Shown here piece after piece: positions 14,323 through 21,338 of a stretch of 26,152 bases of DNA. Origin of the DNA: JAILLW01 sp045640905 (GTDB lineage: Bacteria > Bacillota > Clostridia > Lachnospirales > Lachnospiraceae); assembly GCA_045640905.1 (NCBI GenBank), contig JAZUFW010000021.1, positions 1-26,152 on the forward strand, given 5' to 3'. Made by a program: the position numbers and the translations under genes. Each line of letters begins with the position of its first letter. Within the stretch, counting starts at the first letter, position 1. The notes beneath the pieces are model-generated. The model was not told where the DNA came from. It was given only the letters and a program-made list of their open reading frames with translations, and did not search any database.

Positions 14323-16770
14323 ATGGAGTTAAACGGCTTTACCCCCAATGCCGTAAAGGTATTGGAAGTTGCCTCTAAAACTGCACAGAAATTACACGTA
14401 GGATATGTTGGTTGCGAACATATCCTCGTTGGCATGTTAGAGGAAGATTTTGGTGTGGCAGGCAGAGTGCTTTCTGACAATGGTGTCACATCTGACAAAA
14501 TAATGGATATGATTAAGGAGCTGATAGCTCCCGAAAATCCCGTTGCTGTAAAAGAAAAGAAGGGGTATTCTCCGAAAGCGGCAGAACTTATTGAAGTTGC
14601 GAAAGAGCAGGCGGCACGCTTTAACGACAGAGAAATCGGAACAGAGCATCTTTTGCTGGCCATGATATTAATCGGAGATAATGTGGCTCTTCGCTTGCTC
14701 AACACTTTGGGAGTATCCATTCACAAAATATATATTGATACATTGGTTGCCATGGGTGAGGATCCTTCTTTGTTCAAACAGGATCTGACCAGAAAGAATG
14801 CCAAAGACGGCAAGAATACAAACACATTGGATCAGTACAGCAGAGATTTGACGGCCCTTGCAAGAGAAGGCCTGCTTGACCCGGTTATCGGCAGAGAAGC
14901 GGAAATCATGCGCGTTATCGAAATCCTCAGCCGTAGAACCAAGAATAATCCCTGCTTAATAGGTGAACCCGGAGTAGGAAAGACGGCAATCGTTGAATCG
15001 TTGGCAAATAAAATCGTATCGGGGGATGTTCCTCCTTCGGTTATGTCAAAGCGTGTATTGACACTTGACCTTTCGGGCATGGTAGCCGGCAGTAAGTACA
15101 GAGGCGAATTTGAAGAGCGCATAAAGAAGGTAATAAAGGAAGTTACCGATAACGGTAACATTATTCTGTTTATAGATGAAATGCATACAATAATAGGTGC
15201 CGGTGGCGCAGAAGGAGCGATTGATGCTTCGAATATTCTGAAGCCGTCTTTGGCGCGCGGAGAGTTGCAGCTTATCGGTGCAACGACCATATCCGAATAT
15301 CATAAGTATGTTGAAAAGGATCCTGCCCTGGAGCGCAGATTCCAGTCTGTTCATGTCGAGGAACCTACCAAGGAGGAGTCTTACGAAATAATTAAGGGCA
15401 TTGCACATAAGTACGAAGAACATCACAGAGTCAAGTTGACCGATGAAGCATTAAAGGCCTGCGTGGATTTATCGGAGAGATACATTAATGACAGAAATCT
15501 GCCCGATAAAGCAATTGACCTGATGGATGAGGCTGCCGCAGCCAAGAGACTTAAGGTTCCGGTTAATGCCAAAAAGCAGATTGATGCGGAAAAAGAATAC
15601 AACCGGATAACCGAAGACCTGGAAAATGCTCTGAAATCGGGAGATTTGGTTAAAGCCAAGGAACTTAAAGGCGCACAGGACAAGATGCTTAAAAAGATAG
15701 CGCGTCTTGTGGATAAAGAACGTGAGATAATAAGCCGCAATGTTCCCACGGTTGATGAGAACGATATAGCAAAAGTGGTATCTGTATGGACCAAGATACC
15801 TGTTAATAAACTGACCGAAAAGGAACAGGACAGACTTCTTAAACTGGAAAAGACTCTTCATAAGAGAGTAATAGGACAGGAAGAAGCTGTAAGTGCCGTT
15901 TCAAAGGCCATAAGAAGAGGCCGGGTAGGATTGTCCGATCCCAAGCGGCCCATTGGTTCGTTCCTGTTTTTGGGACCTACCGGTGTCGGAAAAACCGAAC
16001 TTTCCAAGGCTTTGGCAGAGGCTGTTTTCGGCTCTGAAGATGCACTGATTCGTGTAGATATGTCGGAGTACATGGAGAGTCATTCGGTATCGAAAATGAT
16101 AGGCTCGCCTCCGGGATATGTCGGATTTGACGAGGGCGGTCAGTTGTCCGAAAAAATCAGAAAGAATCCATATTCGGTAGTTCTGTTTGATGAAATAGAA
16201 AAAGCGCATCCCGATGTTTTCAACATATTGTTGCAGGTACTTGATGACGGACACATTACCGATTCAAAAGGCCGCAAGGTTTCGTTTAAGAACACCATAT
16301 TGATTATGACATCAAATGCGGGCGCACAGAGAATAATTTCTCCCAAGAATCTGGGATTCATTCAGGATAAATCGGCTGCCATGGATTACGAGCGAATGAA
16401 GGAAGGCGTTCTTGATGAAGTCAAGAAGCTCTTTAAGCCCGAGTTTATTAACAGAATCGATGACATGATTGTGTTCAAAACTTTGGAAAAGAAAGAGATG
16501 AAGGAGATAGTATCGCTCCTTGCACGTAATCTTTCGGACAGATGTCGTAAACAGATGAACATTAAGCTTACATTTTCGCCGCAGCTCAAAGAGCATCTGG
16601 TTGAAAAGTATGCAGATTACAAGATGGGTGCCCGTCCTTTAAAACGGGCCATCCAAAATGTTGTCGAAGATGTCTTGGCAGAAGAAGTTTTACTTGGTAA
16701 AATTAAAAGCGAAGATACTGTGTTGGCTACTGTGAGGGGTGGCAAAGTAACTTTTGAGGTTAAAAACTAG
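14323..16770 (+). CDS. clpC: ClpC-type AAA+ ATPase (Clp protease subunit)
   Basis: ClpC unfolds substrate proteins and feeds them to ClpP. The 815-aa chain has an N-terminal Clp_N double repeat (about 1-145). A first AAA module follows, with Walker A G-E-P-G-V-G-K-T (214-221) and Walker B ending in Asp285-Glu286. A middle domain has a UVR-like helix around 425-465. The second AAA module has G-P-T-G-V-G-K-T (551-558), and the C-terminal D2-small domain follows. The medium-length linker separates it from ClpB, whose middle domain is longer. The usual Firmicute partners ctsR, mcsA and mcsB are not upstream. It sits instead after an SH3b gene, and no CIRCE or CtsR-like site is visible before it. 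Confidence 0.95.
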   Translation: MELNGFTPNAVKVLEVASKTAQKLHVGYVGCEHILVGMLEEDFGVAGRVLSDNGVTSDKIMDMIKELIAPENPVAVKEKKGYSPKAAELIEVAKEQAARFNDREIGTEHLLLAMILIGDNVALRLLNTLGVSIHKIYIDTLVAMGEDPSLFKQDLTRKNAKDGKNTNTLDQYSRDLTALAREGLLDPVIGREAEIMRVIEILSRRTKNNPCLIGEPGVGKTAIVESLANKIVSGDVPPSVMSKRVLTLDLSGMVAGSKYRGEFEERIKKVIKEVTDNGNIILFIDEMHTIIGAGGAEGAIDASNILKPSLARGELQLIGATTISEYHKYVEKDPALERRFQSVHVEEPTKEESYEIIKGIAHKYEEHHRVKLTDEALKACVDLSERYINDRNLPDKAIDLMDEAAAAKRLKVPVNAKKQIDAEKEYNRITEDLENALKSGDLVKAKELKGAQDKMLKKIARLVDKEREIISRNVPTVDENDIAKVVSVWTKIPVNKLTEKEQDRLLKLEKTLHKRVIGQEEAVSAVSKAIRRGRVGLSDPKRPIGSFLFLGPTGVGKTELSKALAEAVFGSEDALIRVDMSEYMESHSVSKMIGSPPGYVGFDEGGQLSEKIRKNPYSVVLFDEIEKAHPDVFNILLQVLDDGHITDSKGRKVSFKNTILIMTSNAGAQRIISPKNLGFIQDKSAAMDYERMKEGVLDEVKKLFKPEFINRIDDMIVFKTLEKKEMKEIVSLLARNLSDRCRKQMNIKLTFSPQLKEHLVEKYADYKMGARPLKRAIQNVVEDVLAEEVLLGKIKSEDTVLATVRGGKVTFEVKN

Positions 16771-16786
16771 CGGAGGGTATTTTACT

Positions 16787-17197
16787 ATGGCTTATGTAGA
16801 AGAAATGCTACGTAACGAAGCAGACGGAACAATCAGTTTCGGAAACCATTCTCTTTTGGAGAAAACCAAAGTTGAAAACTTTAAATCAGGTCAGAATCTT
16901 TTGAAAGTAAAGACCTTTAAAGAATTAACCAAACTTGAAAAGAATGATATGTTCGTATATGAATCTGAACCGGGTACAAGCGTGTTCAATTTTAAAGAAG
17001 ATGACAAAGGTGTCAGCTTTGATGTATGCGGTGACGAGGATGCCATGATTACAATCGGATTGGATGAAGATACAGAGTATTCTGTATATCTCAACGATGT
17101 CAATACCGGCAAGATGAAGACCAATTTATCCGGCAAACTCGGCATTTCGGTTGAATTGGCAGCAAATGACAAGGTAAATGTCAGAATAGTAAAGTAA
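16787..17197 (+). CDS. Conserved 136-aa protein of unknown function between clpC and radA
   Basis: A 136-aa, probably cytoplasmic, beta-rich protein with no signal peptide or membrane helix. It starts MAYVEEMLRNEADGTISFG and has the conserved-looking segments FKELTKLEKNDMFVYES and YSVYLNDVNTGKMKTNLSGK. I recall similar proteins in Lachnospiraceae databases under the name 'endosialidase'. No glycosidase motif supports that, so I regard the name as an annotation error. GGAGGG at 16772-16777, 9 nt before the ATG, fixes the start. It lies 16 bp after clpC and 1 bp before radA, which suggests a link to proteolysis or repair, but I cannot state a function. Confidence 0.8.
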   Translation: MAYVEEMLRNEADGTISFGNHSLLEKTKVENFKSGQNLLKVKTFKELTKLEKNDMFVYESEPGTSVFNFKEDDKGVSFDVCGDEDAMITIGLDEDTEYSVYLNDVNTGKMKTNLSGKLGISVELAANDKVNVRIVK

Positions 17198-17198
17198 T

Positions 17199-18551
17199 AT
17201 GACCAAAAAGAATCAAACAGTGTTCTTTTGCGGAAACTGCGGATATGAATCTTCCAAATGGATGGGTCAGTGTCCGGGGTGTAAGGAATGGAACACATTT
17301 GTCGAAGAAACTGTTTCGACAACGTCTTCAAAGAGTGTACGAAGCGACACTCGGGCCAAGGTTTGTACGATTAACGAAGTAACCTTGGAAAATGAAGACA
17401 GGATAAAAACACATATTGATGAACTGGACAGAGTTTTGGGAGGCGGCCTTGTGGCCGGCTCCCTCACTTTAGTTGGCGGTGATCCCGGAATAGGAAAGTC
17501 TACATTGCTTTTGCAGGTGTGCAGACTTTTATCCAAGGATAAACACAGTGTTTTGTATGTGTCCGGTGAGGAATCGCTGAAACAGATAAAGATGCGTGCG
17601 CAAAGAATCGGTGATTTTGATGATGAAATGAAGCTTTTGTGCGAAACCAATCTGACCGATATCGAAGAATGCATCAGAAAGACTAAACCACAGATAGTTG
17701 TTATTGATTCAATACAGACAATGTTCGATGACAATATTTCGTCGGCGCCCGGATCGGTATCGCAGGTCAGAGAAGCGACGGGAATATTGCTGAACTTGGC
17801 TAAAGGATTGGGAATTTCCATATTCATCGTCGGCCATGTAACAAAGGAAGGCACTGTGGCCGGCCCCAGAGTATTGGAACATATGGTAGATACTGTTCTT
17901 TATTTTGAAGGTGACAGATTTGCTTCCTACAGAGTGCTTAGAGGGGTGAAAAACAGATTCGGTTCCACCAACGAAATCGGAGTGTTCAAGATGGAAGAGG
18001 ACGGTCTTAAGGAGGTAAAGAATCCTTCCGAATATATGCTCTCCGGCAAACCTTTGGATGCACCCGGGTCTGTAGTTACCTGCGCCATTGAAGGAACTCG
18101 TCCCATGCTTTTGGAGATTCAGTCGCTTGTTTGCACGACCAATTTCGGAATTCCCAGAAGGCAGAGCACGGGAACGGATCTTAACAGAGTTAATCTCTTA
18201 ATGGCTGTATTGGAAAAGCGCCTTGGAATGCAGCTTGGCAACTGCGATGCGTATGTAAATATCGCGGGAGGAATCAAAATAAATGAGCCTGCTTTGGATT
18301 TGGCTATATGCATGGCAATTATTTCCTCCTTTAAAAATAAAGCAATTGATGATAAGATAGTTGCTATTGGAGAAGTAGGCTTAAGCGGAGAGGTTCGCTC
18401 GGTCAGCATGATTGCTTCCCGTGTCAATGAAGCAAAGAAACTCGGATTCACCACAGCCATAGTGCCGAAGAGTGCATCGGAAGAGCTTAAAAGCATTGAC
18501 GGAATAAAGATAATACAGGTTACGAACGTTAAAGACATAGCGTCGTTATAG
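17199..18551 (+). CDS. radA: DNA repair protein RadA
   Basis: RadA (Sms) is a RecA-like hexameric ATPase that drives branch migration during recombination and repair. The 450-aa protein has an N-terminal C4 zinc finger (Cys11, Cys14, Cys25, Cys28), Walker A G-G-D-P-G-I-G-K-S (residues 93-101), the RadA-specific K-N-R-F-G motif (251-255) and a C-terminal Lon-protease-like domain with GLSGEVR. One base separates it from the upstream gene. In Bacillus radA also lies downstream of clpC, usually followed by disA; disA is absent here and an LCP gene follows. A T-run after the stop lacks a strong stem. Confidence 0.96.
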   Translation: MTKKNQTVFFCGNCGYESSKWMGQCPGCKEWNTFVEETVSTTSSKSVRSDTRAKVCTINEVTLENEDRIKTHIDELDRVLGGGLVAGSLTLVGGDPGIGKSTLLLQVCRLLSKDKHSVLYVSGEESLKQIKMRAQRIGDFDDEMKLLCETNLTDIEECIRKTKPQIVVIDSIQTMFDDNISSAPGSVSQVREATGILLNLAKGLGISIFIVGHVTKEGTVAGPRVLEHMVDTVLYFEGDRFASYRVLRGVKNRFGSTNEIGVFKMEEDGLKEVKNPSEYMLSGKPLDAPGSVVTCAIEGTRPMLLEIQSLVCTTNFGIPRRQSTGTDLNRVNLLMAVLEKRLGMQLGNCDAYVNIAGGIKINEPALDLAICMAIISSFKNKAIDDKIVAIGEVGLSGEVRSVSMIASRVNEAKKLGFTTAIVPKSASEELKSIDGIKIIQVTNVKDIASL

Positions 18552-18572
18552 ATTTTTTTAGTGCAGGAATTT

Positions 18573-19769
18573 ATGGAAGAAAAAAATAATAAAGAAATAA
18601 ATAGTACAGACAACAATAAGGATACCGATTCGAAAAAAGAGTTTAACTGGAAGAAGCATGTTCCTTTATACATTTTGGAAGGACTGGTACTGATTGCGGC
18701 GGTTATCGGACTGATTTTCGTAATACGTGCCACCAGAATGAAAAAAGTAAATTTGGATACCAACCAGATTGCCGTAAACAATACGACCACTACTGCGAGC
18801 CAAAACGTTGACACCGAGGTGCAGCCTGATGAGGAACTGACGCCGGAACCGGAAGCAACGATTGACAAAGAAGCCGTATCAAAGGAAATGTATGAAAAGT
18901 ATGACGGAAATCTGATGATAGGATTTTTCGGAGTGGATTCTCGTGAAGGCGAATTGGGTAAAGGAACACGTTCCGATTCCATCATGGTTTGCTCCATCGA
19001 TATGAATACTCATGAAGTTAAGCTTATTTCCATTTTCAGAGATACATATCTGAACTTGAGTAACGATTCATATAATAAGTGTAATGCGGCATATGCTCTC
19101 GGAGGCCCCGAGCAGGCTCTCAGTATGATAAATATGAATACCGATTTGTATGTTACGAATTACATCACGGTCGGATTCGCCGGTTTAATCAATGCTATTG
19201 ATTCTCTTGGCGGAGTGGATATTGATATTCAGGAAAACGAAATAGGCCATTTGAACGATTATGCCATGATGATGTCCAGCGAACTGGGAGTGACCTATGT
19301 TCCTGTTGAACATCCCGGAATGCAGACGCTGAACGGATTGCAGGCTACGGCATATTGCAGAATCAGATATACCGCAGGTGATGACTTTAAGCGTGCCCAG
19401 CGACAAAGAGATGTGTTAACGGCCATGCTTGAAAAGAGCAAGACGGTATCATTCGGAGCTCTTTCGGATGCTGTTGATGCGGTAGTTCCGTATATTTCGA
19501 CCAACTTAAGCGTTAAAGATTTTGTTTCAATGCTTGGACTGGCTGCCGATTATAATGTTACCGTTTCGGAAGGATTTCCTTTTGAAGGAATGCGTAACGG
19601 CGGAACCATCGGTTCGAAGGGATCGTGTGTTGTTCCGACGGATTTGACCAAGAACGTAAAGAAGCTTCATTTGCTACTGTTTAATGATGAAAATTATGAG
19701 CCTTCGGACGATGTAAAGAAATATAGTTCTATAATCAAGGCCGATACGGATGAATATTTGATGTATTAG
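18573..19769 (+). CDS. LytR-CpsA-Psr (LCP) family cell-wall polymer ligase
   Basis: LCP proteins attach teichoic acids or other anionic glycopolymers to peptidoglycan on the outer face of the membrane. The 398-aa protein has a charged N-terminus, one transmembrane helix (31-51), a Thr/Glu-rich linker and an LCP domain (about 110-300). That domain has FGVDSREG, TRSDSIMV, the Arg-Asp of SIFRDTYL, the NKCNAAYALGG segment and YCRIRY...DDFKRAQRQRDVL. I place the start at the ATG at 18573, after CAGGAA; an in-frame GTG at 18561 is possible. It is the last gene of the long unit and is followed by a terminator at 19898. Confidence 0.93.
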   Translation: MEEKNNKEINSTDNNKDTDSKKEFNWKKHVPLYILEGLVLIAAVIGLIFVIRATRMKKVNLDTNQIAVNNTTTTASQNVDTEVQPDEELTPEPEATIDKEAVSKEMYEKYDGNLMIGFFGVDSREGELGKGTRSDSIMVCSIDMNTHEVKLISIFRDTYLNLSNDSYNKCNAAYALGGPEQALSMINMNTDLYVTNYITVGFAGLINAIDSLGGVDIDIQENEIGHLNDYAMMMSSELGVTYVPVEHPGMQTLNGLQATAYCRIRYTAGDDFKRAQRQRDVLTAMLEKSKTVSFGALSDAVDAVVPYISTNLSVKDFVSMLGLAADYNVTVSEGFPFEGMRNGGTIGSKGSCVVPTDLTKNVKKLHLLLFNDENYEPSDDVKKYSSIIKADTDEYLMY

Positions 19770-19897
19770 CGCAATATATTTTTATTTTCAGTCTCTTTTA
19801 TTATAGATTAATTATAAGGGGTGCGTTACAATACAATTACCGATTGTGAATTGATAATATTTTATTAACAATTCCGAAAATTCCCCTTTTACACATT

Positions 19898-19930
19898 GAA
19901 AAACTCCGGTTTACCGGAGTTTTTCTTTTT
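19898..19930 (+). terminator. Rho-independent terminator after the LCP gene
   Basis: GAAAAACTCCGG (19898-19909) pairs perfectly with CCGGAGTTTTTC (19914-19925) over a TTTA loop, and more T follows to 19930. The stretch between the LCP stop and this hairpin (19770-19897) is AT-rich, and I see no gene in it. Confidence 0.93.
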
Positions 19931-19933
19931 GTC

Positions 19934-19962
19934 TTGACATGATATATTTTATTCTATATAAT
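19934..19962 (+). promoter_or_regulatory. Consensus sigma-A promoter of tRNA-Trp
   Basis: TTGACA (19934-19939) and TATAAT (19957-19962) are both perfect consensus hexamers with the ideal 17-bp spacing. They end 34 bp before the first tRNA base, as expected for a strong stable-RNA promoter. Confidence 0.9.
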
Positions 19963-19996
19963 TCAACCGTTGACTAAAAATGAGTTGACGAAATAT

Positions 19997-20067
19997 AGGG
20001 GCGTAGTTAAACGGTCTAACGTCGGTCTCCAAAACCGCTGAAGAGGGTTCGACTCCTTCCGCCCCTG
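19997..20067 (+). tRNA. tRNA-Trp (anticodon CCA)
   Basis: A full cloverleaf can be drawn. The acceptor is AGGGGCG with CGCCCCT (7 bp) and discriminator G. The D stem is GTTA with TAAC, the anticodon loop CTCCAAA with anticodon CCA at 20029-20031, and the T arm GAGGG-TTCGACT-CCTTC. The CCA tail is not encoded. The top pair of the anticodon stem is a T-C mismatch where tRNA-Trp usually has a Watson-Crick pair. It is a single-gene unit with its own promoter and terminator. Confidence 0.95.
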
Positions 20068-20073
20068 CTTTAC

Positions 20074-20106
20074 AGGCATCACGTTTATCACGTGGTGCCT
20101 TTTTTT
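20074..20106 (+). terminator. Rho-independent terminator after tRNA-Trp
   Basis: AGGCATCACGT (20074-20084) pairs with ACGTGGTGCCT (20090-20100) over a 5-nt loop, with one G-U pair, followed by seven T (20100-20106). Confidence 0.92.
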
Positions 20107-20108
20107 AC

Positions 20109-20220
20109 ACGGGCCCGTAAGGGAATTAGCTGCTTCGCAGCACGGGCTCGGCGAGACGAGTAGGAGGAAATAAATCTCCATCTACTCGATTTCTTTTTCT
20201 ATGACATAAATGTCATTTTT
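20109..20220. repeat. Cluster of three stem-loops downstream of tRNA-Trp
   Basis: GGGCCCGT (20111-20118) pairs with ACGGGCTC (20142-20149) around an inner GCTGC-TTC-GCAGC hairpin (20129-20141). CGAGTAG (20157-20163) pairs with CTACTCG (20182-20188), followed by a T-rich run. ATGACA-TAAA-TGTCAT (20201-20216) is followed by four T. The GC content of the first part is unlike its surroundings. It may be an inserted REP-like repeat, backup terminators, or leader structure of the next gene. Confidence 0.6.
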
Positions 20221-20290
20221 GAATATACTTTTATGCTCTGACATGATATAGTATTTGTGTATGTGCAATTTGACTTGAAACGAGGTGCTT

Positions 20291-20731
20291 ATGGAGAAAT
20301 CTAATGCCGAACTGAAAGAATTGCTGATGCCGCTTTTTGCATACATTCCTTACCTTAAAGAAAAAGAAGGAAAGAATACTCAATCATTGTATGAAGGAGA
20401 CGAAAAGGTCAGTATTACCGTACCCGTTCCCGTATATGATTCAAAGGTTCTGGCGTTCGTGAAGGATGCGCAAAAAACGGGACTGATAAACAAGAATTAC
20501 ATTTATCCGTACGGAAGACTGAAAATCAAGTCGCCTTCGGATGAAAGACTTCGAATTTCCGAAGCAACGGTGACTGATGTCGAAGGCATCATAGCCATCA
20601 TTTCAAAGTATGTTTTGCTCGGAATGACGAAGGGAACTGTATGGTCTGAAGCTGTTTCCGAAGGAATATGGCTTCATTGCCTTTTGAAACTCAAGGAACT
20701 GCTGGAGGTGTATGACCGCCCCTTGGCATAA
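20291..20731 (+). CDS. DUF6508-like protein of unknown function
   Basis: A 146-aa soluble protein. The C-terminal part (IIAIISKYVLLGMTKGTVWSEAVSEGIWLHCLLKLKEL, in pieces around residues 97-140) resembles the pattern I recall for DUF6508, in which a helix ending in a Gly and aromatic segment precedes a Leu-rich helix. The N-terminus is helical (LLMPLFAYIPYLKEKEG). The function is unknown. I place the start at the ATG at 20291, after GAGGTG; an in-frame GTG at 20285 lies within that site. The gene is 20 bp before the TetR gene and probably cotranscribed with it and purL. Confidence 0.68.
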   Translation: MEKSNAELKELLMPLFAYIPYLKEKEGKNTQSLYEGDEKVSITVPVPVYDSKVLAFVKDAQKTGLINKNYIYPYGRLKIKSPSDERLRISEATVTDVEGIIAIISKYVLLGMTKGTVWSEAVSEGIWLHCLLKLKELLEVYDRPLA

Positions 20732-20751
20732 ATTTTAGGAAGGACAGTAAA

Positions 20752-21333
20752 ATGGGAGAAAAATCAATTAACAAAAAGAATTTTATCTTGGATGTGGCTA
20801 CGGAAGTTTTTTCGAAAAAGGGCTATGCCGATACTACCATGAAGGATATCGTTACGGCGTCTGACGTCAGCCGTGGCGGTGTGTATCTGTATTTTACAAA
20901 TGTAAAGGATGTTTTTGAAGAAGTATTGTCAAGAAAAGCTGAGGCGGGCGACGGATTCGGTGACAAGATTCCGGAAGATGCTTCATATGCCGATGTATTG
21001 GCTTTGTTTGTAAAAGAACAGAAAAAGGCAGTATTCGGAAAAAAGGACAACCTTTGCGTAGCAATATATGAATATTATTTTGCAAATAAAGTTTCCGGAA
21101 AGAAGAATTACTTAAAGAATGAGTTTGATATGTCATTGTATGTTCTCGAACAGCTCATTTCTGAAGGAATCGAAGCCGGAGAGTTTTATGATATCGATGC
21201 ACATCGTGCAGCCAGCAATCTGCTTTACGTGATTGAAGGATTGAAGGTGGCATCAAAGACCAGAGGTATTTCGGAAAGTACCTTTGATGAAGAAATTATG
21301 TATGTGATGCAGGGCATCATTGCGGAGGATTAA
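20752..21333 (+). CDS. TetR/AcrR-family transcriptional regulator
   Basis: A 193-aa one-component regulator. The N-terminal helix-turn-helix (about residues 29-50, TTMKDIVTASDVSRGGVYLYF) is a clean TetR signature, and the rest is a helical ligand-binding and dimerisation domain. AGGAAGG lies just before the ATG. Its stop is 5 nt before purL, so the two share a transcript. TetR regulators often control their own operon, so purL expression may respond to this protein's ligand; that is inference. The palindrome-like ATGACATAAATGTCAT at 20201-20216 upstream of the unit is a possible operator. The ligand is unknown. Confidence 0.9.
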   Translation: MGEKSINKKNFILDVATEVFSKKGYADTTMKDIVTASDVSRGGVYLYFTNVKDVFEEVLSRKAEAGDGFGDKIPEDASYADVLALFVKEQKKAVFGKKDNLCVAIYEYYFANKVSGKKNYLKNEFDMSLYVLEQLISEGIEAGEFYDIDAHRAASNLLYVIEGLKVASKTRGISESTFDEEIMYVMQGIIAED

Positions 21334-21338
21334 TCAGA

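Noticed and set aside
18520..18560. Terminator after radA, suggested by a T-run at 18553-18559
   Set aside because: The preceding bases give only a short stem with mismatches, so I did not list it; weak partial termination remains possible.
18119..18997. Minus-strand frame of 292 aa across radA and the LCP gene
   Set aside because: It is opposite two confirmed genes, is Ser-rich and has no family motif.
20238..20266. Promoter CTGACA with a -10 near 20260 before the DUF6508-like gene
   Set aside because: The -10 matches are poor at any allowed spacing; a promoter is needed there but I cannot place it.
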